A stretch of 64,000 nucleotides of DNA from Symsagittifera roscoffensis (lineage: Eukaryota; Xenacoelomorpha; Acoela; Convolutidae). The stretch is from assembly GCF_963678635.1 (NCBI RefSeq), contig NC_087070.1:54042617-54106616 (forward strand). Direction: 5' to 3'. Within the stretch, counting starts at the first letter, position 1. Every line of letters starts with the position of its first letter. A program made the translations under genes and the position numbers. Below the pieces are notes generated by a model. The model was not told the origin of the DNA, ran no database searches, and saw nothing but the letters and a program-made list of their open reading frames with translations. Shown piece by piece: positions 23,937 through 36,300 of the stretch.

Positions 23937-25962
23937 TTACAAATTAGGGAAATTATAAACTAGTTTATGGAAATTCTTCAGAGCGTATTCGGGAGTCAAA
24001 TGATGATGATCTAAGTAAATAACTTCATCGTCAGCTAATGGAGGCATTTCGCGGTCGGTGTAGTTTCCAAACAAAATGGATCCCAAATCCATGTAATTAA
24101 ACTTGGGAAACATTTAATTTTGCATCTATCTGTATGTTTCATCCAATCTTTACCAAATTGGTATTCAAGTTTTTTGAGACATCTACTGGGGCTCGATGGG
24201 TTTCCTTTTTCATCTATAGGATGTTCATCTATAGGATGTGGATGTTCTATCACAAATACCGGTGTTGTATAATTGAAAACATAAGGCAAAAAGTCTAAAA
24301 AGACTTTTCGAAGTTGAGTTTTCCACTTTTCCAAATCTTCGCAGCCACAGAACGGTTCCTCGTTTTTATACCACATTTTATTCGTATGAATTGATCTGGA
24401 GAAGAATAAAGTTAAGTTTGGTTTTTTCTCTAAATGAGCGTAAAGTTTCAGATTTTCCTTTCTAACGTTTATCATTGCGTGATTTTCGAATCCTTGTGCA
24501 TTTTCTAACGGCAGGTAAGGACAGCCGATTTTGGAATGGAATATGAACTCTTCAGAAATGTTGCAAAAATTGTGATAAAAGTTTAATGAATTCAGCCATG
24601 CATTTGCGTATGAATCACCAGCTATATAAATTGATAAACCATATTTTGATAAACGGTTACAAATATTTGCTTTTGTTTCATTTTTCGAATTCATTTCAGA
24701 GCGTTTTTCCGATAATAGGTTTTGAGCTGCGGCAATTTTTGGGTGATAACTTTTTTCACCTGCCTGCTTTAAGTTCTCCAAATTTATGTCGAGAATAGAA
24801 GACAACATGAAAGTTTGAGCTAAATTCAGCATTAAGAACACTGAAACAATTCTTTTTGCGTTTCTTCGCTCAATTCTGACTAGTCGAGAGACTGGCTCTT
24901 CCACGAAGTGCCACAAAAGCGTGGATACAAAGAATATTGCGGCCACGGTTACGAACGTCTGTAAAAAACCAAAATACAAAAAAAATCCAGTAATTTCTCC
25001 GAACTTGATAATTGGAACGTGTGTAACGTAAATTCCGTATGATAGTTTTCCTATTTGTCGAAAAAACGAGTTGTGGAAAACTAATTTTTTCAAAAACCCG
25101 GATTCACTCGATATTTCAAGAGTCAAAATTAAAGCAAAAGTTAATATTGTCATAATTATCCCCAAATTTAGAGTCGAAATTTCGCATAATAAAACAATAG
25201 AAATCATGAAAATTAAAACAAAAACCGATAAAATGTCGGCCATTTTTTGATAATTAATTTTTGTGAGGTGAGGTTTTTCCCAGAGCAGAACAATAATAGC
25301 TAAAATTGTCCCTAAATTCAATTGATAAATTCGACCAAACGTCGAGAAATAAGAAACCATTGGGTTATTATGATATAGTTTATATTCACAAGTAATGAGA
25401 CAAAAAAGGTAAGATTGAAAAATATCAAAATGTGATTTAACTTTTTCTTCATTAAAGCTGAAGTTATATAAATAAACGCAGGAAAAAATGCGTAATATTG
25501 CTCTTCGGTTGAAAGAGACCAAAAATGTACGGCCGGACTCTGAGCCGCGCCTCTGTCGTTGAAATAATCCAGTTCCTGCTGAAGGCCGTACCAATTTTGA
25601 TAATAAGATGATGAAGCTATAAAAGTCTGTCTGTGTTTTAACACATACTCAGGCAGTTCTAGGAGTCGATAGTAAAATGCGGTAAGTATAAGTACAACGG
25701 ATGATGCGGGAAACAGGCGTCGGAACCTTCGCGCGTAAAAAACAGGGAAGTCTAATTTTCCGGTCGATATTATTTGCCGCAAGAGGATCGAAGAAATGAG
25801 ATAGCCAGAAAGAACGAAAAAAATGTCGACCCCGACATACCCATTTGACATCAAAGGAATATCGCAGTGAAATAAAATCACAATCAGGCACGCGAACCCA
25901 CGAAAAGTGTCGAGGTGTTTTCGATGGGCAAATTTTTCAGCTGAAAAGTTCTCAGAAGACAT
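23937..25962 (-). pseudogene. OafA-like acyltransferase (acyltransferase_3) with C-terminal SGNH domain, two frameshifts
   Basis: Membrane acyltransferase expected to move acyl groups onto an extracytoplasmic sugar or other acceptor; relatives include bacterial OafA and the nematode oac family. From the start at 25962: 'KHLDTFRGFACLIVILFHCD' (helix 1 with the conserved R..A...V...H), 'NGYVGVDIFFVLSGYLIS', 'FYARRFRRLFPA', and 'HFWSLSTEEQYYAFFP'. A shift in a T-run near 25400 moves the frame, which continues through further helices ('LSYGIYVTHVPI', 'FVEEPVSR') into an SGNH domain ('YIAGDSYANAWLNS'). A second shift near 24090 is needed to reach the last block 'YLDHHHLTPEYAL' with its catalytic Asp and His; the stop is at 23937-23939. 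No introns are seen. The shifts could be assembly indels in homopolymers; otherwise it is a recent pseudogene. Confidence 0.8.
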
Positions 25963-25977
25963 ATTTGAACAAGTTTA

Positions 25978-26387
25978 AAACCAAAAACATGCACTCCACT
26001 TGAATCAAAAACGAATTTTTCTTTGTTTATCGCAGAGTAAGATTGTATCTTAATTACGTTTAGAAGCAATTTTTGTTTAGAACCAGAGTAAGATTGTATC
26101 TTAATTACGTTTAGAAGCAATTTTTGTTTAGAACCAAAAACATGCACTCCACTTGAATCAAAAACGAATTTTTCTTTGTTTATCGCAGAGTAAGATTGTA
26201 TCTTAATTACGTTTAGAAGCAATTTTTGTTTAGAACCAGAGTAAGATTGTATCTTAATTACGTTTAGAAGCAATTTTTGTTTAGAACCAAAAACATGCAC
26301 TCCACTTGAATCAAAAACGAATTTTTCTTTGTTTATCGCAGAGTAAGATTGTATCTTAATTACGTTTAGAAGCAATTTTTGTTTTAA
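25978..26387 (-). repeat. 51/153-bp minisatellite upstream of the acyltransferase
   Basis: Higher-order unit of 153 bp (starts at 25981, 26134 and 26287). Each unit is one 51-bp segment ('catgcactccacttgaatc...') followed by two copies of another 51-bp segment ('agagtaagattgtatctta...'); the last unit has one. All lengths are multiples of three, so a minus-strand frame stays open throughout, but it is not the acyltransferase frame. It lies immediately 5' of the acyltransferase start, in its presumed promoter or 5' UTR. Copies are nearly identical. Confidence 0.9.
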
Positions 26388-27837
26388 AATGTGTGTATAT
26401 CACATGGCTTAATAAAAAAAAAGTTTATGTAAAAGTTTTATGAACTTGGCAAAAAATTGAAGCTGCATAAAATGCACATATTTTTCTTTTGTAGAGAGAA
26501 GATGACAACTATTCTTCTTCATATCTTTTTTGTAGAGAGCAGATGACAACTAGTAATATACCAGCAGATACATAATACATGCAAAAGTTTCAGGTTGTAA
26601 AACTAAAATTGTAACAAAAACCGTCTTGAATATTCAACATGTAACCGACAAAAGAGTCAAAAACGGCAGAGCAGAAGCTGAGGTTTGGTTTCAGCTGCTT
26701 TGTCAATTTTCAAGTACCTAAAATACCCCAACCCGGTTCAAATGATTTGATGAAGTGGCATTTTCATAGCAGTTAGATTCCAAGCAAAAACTCTCTTTCT
26801 TCCTTCATTTAATACGTTCTCCTGAAGATTACAAAGGTCAAAGGTTTATTTATTGAACTCATCATAGGTAAAAATAGCATGAGAACGAAATTTTCTAGAC
26901 AATTCAAGTGGAGCTTTGCAGAATAGTGATACAATAAATTATAATTATGCTTTATTTAATATGAAAACTGACAATTTTAAAAAATCACAATATATTTCCT
27001 CTGTTTAAAAAACTTTCTACAAAATGTATGGCATCATTCTCTAGCCTGAAAAACAAATCATTTAAAAATCAGTTTGCATCCTGAATTTTATATTTAAAAA
27101 AAAACAACCCACGCGATGTACTGATTTATAAACAATGGCAAAACTTATCAAAATTTTTAGATCAGATAAAATCAGATTTTTCAATAATTTATAAAACAAA
27201 TTCTTTTTATGGCTTCCTTGTGACTGAAAGAAAAATGAAAAGAAAAACCAGTTCAACAGTAACTTGTTTCTTACATCGTATACAAATATTTTTAAAACTC
27301 ACAAAAGTTCAGCTTTTTTAAGGAACTCGAGCTACCTGCACTGTTACAGGAAAAAATCATAAAGATTTTCTGTTGTACTAAAAATGCTCGTGAAGCTAAA
27401 AAATTGATGTGGAAACTTAGCCAACAAAAAATGAGCAAACTTGCAAAAAAAATATGTTTTTTATTAGAGTTTCTTCTTCTAAATAATTAAAGCTCCTGAC
27501 TAGACTGGAACCCCTGACTGTTGCTTTTTCAAGCGTTTCGTCTCCCTATGAGACAAACAGGAAATTGAGTAGTTGAACTTTGATACGATCAAAAAACACA
27601 ACGATCAAATCCGTCAACAAACTTTCCGGGAAAAATGTAATGATGTTGCAATACCTTTGACAATCGGCAGTATAAAAATGATGATGTATTTTGTAGTGAA
27701 GAACAGATGAAGCTGTTAAATTTTGTTAACAAAGTTCATTAAGATAAAAGAACTAACGTCCTGCTGCAATTCACCTTGTACAAGGATAAAAACAAGGCAT
27801 GTTTGCACCAGTAAAACGCCTGAGTCTAACCCGAAAG
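26388..27837. other. Intergenic, no gene seen
   Basis: AT-rich. There is a short duplication around 'gtagagagaagatgacaact' (26491 and 26532). No credible protein on either strand. Confidence 0.5.
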
Positions 27838-30316
27838 TTAAGTTTTCAAATTTAAACAAGCAATGATCTTGTCATACCGCTTTCTGTCGAAGTTCATGAT
27901 AAATTTCAGGTTCCGATGGTTCCGGTTGGCTGTGGCTATGAAACTGACCCCCATCACTTTCTGTAGGCTTTTCTTTACAGCGTTATGTACTCTCCCTCCA
28001 CTTTTTCCGTCAGGCGATCCACTAGGCCACGACGGTACCAGTATCACTTCGTGGCTGGCTTCGAGTTGTTTTGTGCTATAATTGTCTGCTCCGGATAAGG
28101 CCGTCATCGTTGGTTGTGTTTTGTCTGGAGCCATCTCCTTTTTGTGGTGGCGTTTAGGATCCGCTCTGCTCAAGCAGTATTCGTTTTTATTGTTGACTAC
28201 GACCGTCATTTCATTTTAAGCCTCCACGTTATGCTGGCCCTTCTTGATTTCTCTTGGCTGAGTTTCTGTCTTTCTTTTTTTTTCGTTTATGTCGAGTCAC
28301 TATTGACTTTATTCTGTGCTCTTGTATCCGCGTAGGCTTCCTAGGTTGGTTGTTTCTCCTTTTTGTTTATTTTCAGAGCTGGTAGGACTGTTAGTGGAAA
28401 AAATCTTTGCGAAGTTTTGCTTTTTTCGAATTTATGATCTCCCGTAATATGCATTTGAAATTATGATCTCCCGTGCTTCTTGTATTTCAGGTTGCGGGCT
28501 GCTCTGCCTACTCGTTTTTACTGTTTGAGAGGACAACGTCAAACTCGTGGAAACTCGTAGTGGTTGTCGTTTTGCGGTGTTATCTTGAAACGAACAAGCT
28601 TTCTTCTCTAACCGATTCGCCTCTCAAAATTATTTCGACCTTTCTACCTCGCGGAAATTGCGGCTATTTGTTATTAATTCCTCCACCTCTCACTCTCGCA
28701 GTGTCCGGTATGAATCCGCCTTCAAACGTCTTGTAGTCGTTCCTCCGTCTCATTTCGGCTCTTTTTCCCCTGTTCTTATCGGATTGGCAATTTTCGGTTT
28801 GATTTTAGGATTAGTTTTTGTTGTCAGCTGATTTCTGAACTGATATTTTGTCGGGTCATTGTTTTTCGTTAGTTCTGAATGAATGCTTTCGGCTTGTAGT
28901 ATTTGAAAAGCCTTTGATGTTTCAATAGTCTTGTTTGTTTAATTTCATTTTCCGTGCTCGTTGATTTGGTGACAGTTTTTGATTGGCAAATTTGTTTATG
29001 AAGGAGGTTGTCAAACAATTCAAGATTGGAAATAAACGAGTTAAATGAAGCCACAATAAATTGCTCGATACTGTAGTTGAATAACGCTAAGCTTACCCGA
29101 TTTCCGGACCTATAGTAGTTCAATCTTGATGGTCTGTAATGACGGTAAAGTTTTCCCTCATATGTAGTATTCAACGTGTTCGATCGCCTACACGACCTCT
29201 AAAAGTTCCAGTTCAATCACTGAAAACTAAATTCTTGCCAAAATTATGTCAAAACAATTGCTACACAGCCCTCATCTATAACGTGCTCTAGCACTTTTTC
29301 TAAGTCAAATGTCGTTGAATCGCAGAACACACCGGTTTCAAGGTTTTGGTTGAAATATTTGTTTTCATTTATCTTACATAACACTAGTTTCAAAGCCTAT
29401 CGAAACGCGGTTGTATGTTCGTTATCCAATCTAACGTTTTGCGCTTAGCTGTGTTTGATAGCAAAAATCTTAGTGCTGATGCTGTTTGTACTAAGTTTAG
29501 TATGTACTCGTGAGGTGGTGTTTTGAATCCATAAAACTCTTTAGTTGTTTGATTTTTGTAGTTGGTGTGTGTTTTTATATTTCCTCCAATTTTGGATTAT
29601 TGTCCTTAAGCCCTCGTTTTTTATGTTGTAGCCGAATCAATCTACCTGTTAACATGAAAGTTTGCATTTGCCGACCAAAATTGGCAAGTTTTCTTCATCT
29701 ACTTTTATTAGGACTTTATTTAAAGTTTCTTTGTGTACTTCTTTTGACCCCTTTGTTTCAATTGATTTTTCGTCTACGTAGGCATATGAGTTTTTGCAAC
29801 CTGTAAGCGCCGAGGAGATATTTTGCTTTTTGGACCCATTTTGATAATGAAATTGCATTGTTTTCTTGTTTCTAGATCCAGAAAGATTTGTGAATACGCG
29901 CATCGTAGGTCAAGTGTTGCGAATAGAGTTTGTTTCTTGTCTTTCATTTTGATGATTTGAGCAATATTGTCTAACAATCGACCAATGTTAGGTATCTGGT
30001 GTTTGTTATTGTGAAAAAAATAGTTGATTTTTTCGAATCTAGTGCCAATTTTACTGTTTGAGCTTGTTTTACCGTTATCACAATTGGGCTAATGATTTGT
30101 TTGTCTGAACATTTGTCAAGTTTTATTTGCTTTTTGCCTCTCAATTTTGTTTACTTCCATCTCTATTCGTTCCTGTGTTGGTACGCATCTCCTTTTCTGT
30201 TGTATTTTGGCATCCTTCATGAGTTGTGATCTCATTACATGATTATTTGATTTCCCATTTCTTACTGATAATTGTTTGAAAATTTTTTTAGCCTTTGTTT
30301 TTATGTCCGGATCCAA
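27838..30316 (-). mobile_element. Decayed Gypsy-like pol region (RT and RNase H remnants)
   Basis: On the minus strand, in the order expected for pol: a pre-RT stretch 'DAKIQQKRRCVPTQERIEME' (30116-30240), RT 'TLFATLDLRCAYSQIFLDL' (29850-29945, motif A TLDL..AY.Q), 'YAYVDEKSIETKG' (about 29770, corresponds to YVDD, second Asp changed to Glu) then 'LVGKCKLSC', and an RNase H piece 'FTVITDHQD' (29085-29165). A minus-strand frame at 27838-28209 is further downstream and unrecognised. Multiple stops. It continues upstream (higher coordinates) into the protease and gag arrays, so this is probably one very old minus-strand element. Confidence 0.7.
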
Positions 30317-30319
30317 TTT

Positions 30320-33300
30320 CTAAATAAATAATGAATATTTGTTGCATTTTGGCGTGTCTTGGACCACACTCATGCCGATTTGGGGTGGAATGTTAGTGTT
30401 TCGACCGACAATTCTCGCCTTTTGGTCATCTACAAGGATGAGTGGGTTTGACTGTACATTCGAAACTCCCCCCCATGATTCTATCGCAATGATCAGACAT
30501 TTTGGAAAAATGATTTTACCGTTATAACAAGTAGGATTTCTGGCCGCATCTTCCGGAATGATGTACTTAAAAAATGCTGATTTATCATTAGGTCGTAACT
30601 TTCGAGCATTGTTCGCATTTATGAATAACTTTGGGCTTCCTGAGATTCGAGAGCCCCAGATCAGCATAAGGTTGGCCCGAGACCAAAAATGAGACCCATA
30701 TTGGCATAAGATTGGTCTGAGACAAACTTAAACCCAACCATATGTTAAATTTTCATGAAAAAAAAAAACAAAACTCACATAAAAAAGGGCTGACGGTTTA
30801 GTCCAACCTCGCAATTTAACGAAACTGATCATCTTATTTTTGTAATAAAATTTTTACCGTTATAACATCCTAGGTTTCCAGCCGCATCTTCCGCTGCGGT
30901 TTACTTGAAAAGTGCTGATTTATAATTTGTACTTAAATTTCGTGCAATTTTTTTGTTGAGGAATGATACTGGGCCTCCTGGCTCTATGGGCTTAAACAAA
31001 AAAAAATTGTACAAAAGTTACAAACGAATGATATATCAGCAATTTTCAAGCACACCATTAGAAACCTAGCGTGTTGTAACTGTAAGCACATTGTTCGAAA
31101 AAGTCTGATCATTGCCACAGAAATGGGGGTTGGATTGTACTGTCAACCCCACTCATTATTGTAGTTGACAAAAAAGCGAACATTTTCGGTCGAATAATTC
31201 TGCCCCAGACCGGCCAAAGATTCGTCCCAGAGAAACCGAGACACAACCACACATTCAAAATTCACAAGATTGAAAACTTACATGGTAAAGGATTGACTAA
31301 AAAGTCCAACCTTCCAATTCTAACGCAATGATCAGAGTTTCGAAATAATGTAATTACCGTTATAATATGCTAGGTTTCTATCGGCATCTTCCGTTGTGCT
31401 GGACTTGAGGAATGCTTTGTTTGTAACCTTTGTTCAGTTTTTTTTTGATTAGGAATGAAATTAGTTCTATACAAACAAGAAGCCCATTGTCATTTCTCAC
31501 CAAAAAAACTGCTTGAATATTACGACGAAAAGTTAAATCAGCAATTTTCAAGTCCACCACTCCGGAAGATGCGGCTAGAAACCTAGCATGTTATATCGGT
31601 GAACACATTATTCCAAAAAGTCTGATCAATGCGACAGAAACGGGTAGAGGGTTGGACTACACAGTCAACCCCATTCTTTATTGTAGATGACCAGAAAGCG
31701 AACATCGTCGGTCGAAACATTCTCGGTCGTAACAATCGGCATAAGTTTGGTTCAAAGTAAACCGAAACTTAATCAAATATTTAATATTCAAGAAAAAGGA
31801 ATTTCACATGACAAAGGGTTGACTGTATAGTCCAATCCCCGCTTTTATCACAATGGTTTTCATCGTTATAACATGGTAGGTTTCTAGCCGCATCTTCTGG
31901 TGTGGTTTACTTAAAAATTCCTGATTTATCTTTTGTTCCTAAGCTTCATGCAGTTTTTTTTGTCGAGGAATGACATTGGTTTTTCTGGCTGTATAGGACC
32001 AATGTCATTCCTAAACGAAAAAACAGCACCAATGTTATGAACAAAGAAAAAATCAGGAAACTTTAAGTGCACCACACCGAAAGATGAGGCTAGAAACCCA
32101 TCAGGTTATAACGGCAAAAACGTTATTCCAAAACGTCTGACCATTGCGATAAAATTATGGGTTGGACTATACAGTCAACCCTTTATCATATGATTTTTTT
32201 TTCATGGTTTTTCAACATTTGACGATTTTTCAATTCGTCTTGAACCAAACTTGTGCCAACCGTTTCGACCGAGAAGGCTTCGGCTGAGAAAATTTTGACC
32301 GACGATGTTCGCTTTTTGATCATCTACAATAAAAAATTGGGTTGACTGTATAGTCCAACCCCCAACTCTCAGGAAGTCCAATGTTATTCCTAAACAAAAA
32401 AATTCACAAAGGTTTCGAGCAAAAAATAAATCAGCCAACTTCAAGTACACCACTCCTGAAGATGCGGTTAGAAGCAGAGCGTGTTATATTGGCAAAATAT
32501 CATACCACAAGGTCTGATCATTGCGATAGAATCAGAGGGGAGGCGTTTTGGACTATACAGTCATTCCCATTCTTTTTTGTAGATGACCAAAAAGCAAAAA
32601 CTGTCGTTCGTAGCATTCTGCCCCAGTTTGGCGTGAGATGGGTTAAGACAAATTGAAACAGAACCAAATAATCGATATTCATAAAAAGAAAACTCGCATG
32701 ATAAAGGGTTGACTGAATATTCCAACCCCCGGTTTCATCGCACTGATCAGATCTTTTGGAATATTTTTTTTCAACCTTTTAACATTGGCTTGTAACCTTT
32801 GGGCAGTTTTTTTGTTTAGGAACGGCATTGGTTCCACACAGTCAGGAATCTCAAGGTCCTTCCACAGCAAAAAAAGTGGACGAATATTGCGAACCAAAAG
32901 ATAAATCAGCAATTTTCTAACACACCACACCGAAAGATGCGACTAGAAAACTAACATGTTATAGCAATAAAAACTTTATTCCAAAAGGTCTGATCATTGC
33001 GATAGAATCGGGTGGGGGGTAGTTGGACCCTGTACTATGTGAGTTTTATTTTTCATAAGATTTGATTATTTGGTTGTGTTTCGGTTTGTCTTGGATCACT
33101 CATTTGCCGATCTGGGACAGTGTTTCGACCGATGTTATTCGCTTTTTGGCCATGTACAATAATAAAGGGAGCTGAATGTATAGGTCAAGCCCCAAATTCT
33201 TCGCAATGATCAGAATCTTGAGATAAAGTATTTGCAGTTATATAATTTTAGGTTTCTAATCGCATCTTCCGGTTTGGTGTACTTGAAAACTGCTGATATA

Positions 33301-33350
33301 TCATTTACTCGTAACCTTTGTGCAAATTTGTTTGTTTATGAATGACATTG
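30320..33350. repeat. Palindromic array of protease-derived units in alternating orientation
   Basis: Roughly 200-300-bp units alternate in direction. Each includes 'gaagatgcggctagaaac', 'catgttataacgg', 'tctgatcattgcgatagaa' and 'gttggactatacagtcaacc', the last nearly its own reverse complement and present at about 31131, 31291, 31655, 31808, 32161, 32340, 32553 and 32708. Head-to-head joins occur near 30975, 31475, 31990 and 32850. At 31966-32012 the arms 'aggaatgacattggt' and 'accaatgtcattcct' match perfectly across 17 bases. Translated on the minus strand the units give retropepsin-like pieces ('SGSPKLFINANNARKL', 'ILVDDQKARIVGRN', 30340-30660), so they derive from a Gypsy protease domain. 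Confidence 0.75.
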
Positions 33351-36300
33351 AGCTTCCTGAGTCTGTCATTGAAATTATGTTCTCTATATTTCTTTTAAAA
33401 TTTACTATGTGACGGCTTAAATCATTTTCTTGAATATTTGCTGAAAATTTGATTTCAAGTACTTTGGAGGTCGTTAGAACGGTGAAGTTTTCACGAGGTG
33501 TCTCTTCCCAGCCAAATACCTCACTTAGTACTTTTTGCGCAAACTTTGTCTTTTGCAGCGCATAATTTTAGGTTGTTTGGCCCAAATTTTCTCCCATACT
33601 TGTAGCATAATATGTTCTGACCTCCTTGTTGGTATTAACTACGTCTTGTGATGTAGTTTCCTCTCGGGTAATTCTGTCTGCCTCTCTGGTATCAACGGCC
33701 TCTTTGTTTGTTTTGGTAACCCCTTGTCCACCTTTTTCACGTTTGAAGCCCACTCGTTCTTGTTCGATCACTGCTGATGTTGATAGTCCGAGTGGGTTTG
33801 TTTTCATTGTTTTGCTGAGTTTTATTTCTATATTACTTCTGATTTCATATAAGTATGTGTCTAGGGGGATCTGGTTTCTGTAATTTTTTCGTTTGCCTCT
33901 GCCTCGTCCCATGCAATTACGTTGCACATAATTTCTTTTTTTATGGATTTGAGTTTTTGTTTTACCATGCGATTCTTTTCTCTTGGTTGCGGATATTGCG
34001 GTTACGTTTCTGTGCTTCAATTTCACCGCTAGTTTTTTGTTCCTAAATTGGCTCTGTTGGGTCGATTAGCGCTGGTTTTACTTGAAGTAGATTTCTGATT
34101 TCTATTCAGTCTATGGCAAGAACAGTCATCTACATCATGGCTGCCCACTTGGACAATTCCAGTTGTGGCTCTTCTGATTCTTTTTGCCAGAACGGCGAGA
34201 TACTTAACAGATTTTTGTAAATTACTGGCTGCGCCATGTCATACCTATGTGCCTGAGTAATTCTAGAATACAAACGGATTTCAAATTTGCATTTATACAA
34301 ATAAAGCGTCAAAAGTTTTCAGGAAACAGTAGTTTCAAACAATTAATTTTGCCTGAGAATTTTATGTTTTTTTTTCGCAGTGATCAGACTCTTGATGTAA
34401 GGTATTTACAATTAGATAATGCTAGGTTTCTAATTGCATCTTCCGGTTGGCTGTACTTGAAAAACTGCTGATATATCAAATACTCGTAACCTTTGTGCAG
34501 TTTTGTTTGTTTATGAATACCATCGGGCTTCCTGAGTCTGCAATTGCAAATCTGTTCTCTATACTTGATTTTAATTTTACTAAATGTCTGTTTGAATCAT
34601 TTTCTTGAATCCTACTGGATAAGCCATGTCATACCTATGTGTCTGAGTATTTCGAGAATCCGAACAAATTCAAAATCGCATTTATACAGATAAAGCATCA
34701 AAAGTTTTCAGGAAACAGTAGTTTCGAACAATTAATTTTGCGCGAGAATTTTCTGTTTTTTTTGCAGGTGATCAGATTCTTAGGGTAGGGTATTTACAGT
34801 TATATAATGCTAGTTTTCTAATCGCATCTTCCGGTTTGGTGTACTTGAAAACTGCTGATATATCATTTACTTGTAACTTTTGTGCAAATTTGTTTGTTTA
34901 TGAATGACTTTGGGCTTCCTGAGTCTGCCATTGAAATTATGTTCTCTATATTTCTTTTAAAATTTACTATGTGACGGCTTAAATCATTTTCTTGAATATT
35001 TGCTGAAAATTTGATTTCAAGTACTTTGGAGGTCGTTCGAACAGTGAAGTTTTCACGAGGTGTCTCTTCCCAGCCAAATGCCTCACTTAGTACTTTTTGC
35101 GCAAACTTTGTCTTTTGCAGGGCATAATTTTAGGTTGTTTGGCCCAAATTGTCTCCCATACTTGTAGCATAATATGTTCTGACCTCCTTGTTGGTTTTAA
35201 CTACGTCTTGTGATGTAGTTTCCTCTCGGGTAATTCTGTCTGCCTCTCTATTATCCACGGCCTCTTTGGTTGTTTTGGTAACCCCCTTGTCCGCCTCTTT
35301 CACGTTTGAAGCCCATTTGTTCTTGTTCGATCACTGCTGATGTTGATAGTCCGAGTGGGTTTGTTTTCATTGTTTCGCTGAGTTTTATTTCTAGATTACT
35401 TCTGATTGCATATACGTATGTGTCTAGGGGGATTTGGTTTCTGCAACTTTTTCGTTTGCCACGTGAGCGGTAAACAGATTTCAAACCCACTCTTCTTCTC
35501 AATCTCCGCAGTTTGCACCAGATGTTTATTGTATTTGTTCAGCATGGAATTGTTCCATTGTTTCGTTTTTTTTCTTTGCTTTCGCAAATTAAATTGTTTT
35601 TCCATTGCAATAATTCTTGTCATAATAAAGATGTTTTTTAGCGCTTTCACAATTTATTTCATTCTCACTGATTGTAGGTCGAGACCGGGTCTTTTCTGCA
35701 CGAGTTGGCGTTGTTCTTCGACTTCCAGACAGAAGATTGCCTAGCTCCTCAGTTATGCTTCTGCCTCGTCCCATGCAATTGCGTTGCACAGAATTTTTTT
35801 TTATATGTCCTTGAGTATTATGTTTTACCATGCTATTCTTTTCTCCTGGTTGCGGATATTGCGGTTACATTTCTGTGCTTCAATTTTACCGCTAGTTTTT
35901 TATTCCTAAGTTGGCTCTGTTGGGTCGATTAGCGCCGGTTTTACTCATAGTAGATTTCTGATTTCTATTCAGTCTATGGCAAGAACAGCCATCTTCATCA
36001 TGGCTGCCCACTTGGACAGTTCCAGTGGTTTCTCTGATTCTTTTTGCCAGAACGGCAAGATACTTAACAGACTTTTGTATATTTCTGGCTGCGCCATGTC
36101 ATACCTATGTGCCTGAGTAATTCTAGAATCCGAACGGCTTTCAAGATGGCTTTTATACCAATAAAGCATCAAAAAATTTTCAGGAAACAGTAGTTTCAAA
36201 CAATCAATTTTGCCCGAGAATGTTATGTTTTTTTTCGCAGTGATCAGACTCTTGGGCTAAAGTATTTACAGTTATATAATGCTAGGTTTCTAATCACATC

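Noticed and set aside
25884-26375. Minus-strand 163-codon repetitive protein
   Set aside because: It stays open because the minisatellite units are multiples of three, and it is out of frame with the acyltransferase it overlaps.
33568-34026. Basic minus-strand frame as a host gene
   Set aside because: The same sequence recurs in decayed form at about 35.3 and 36.8 kb and leads into a retropepsin block, so it is Gag-derived.
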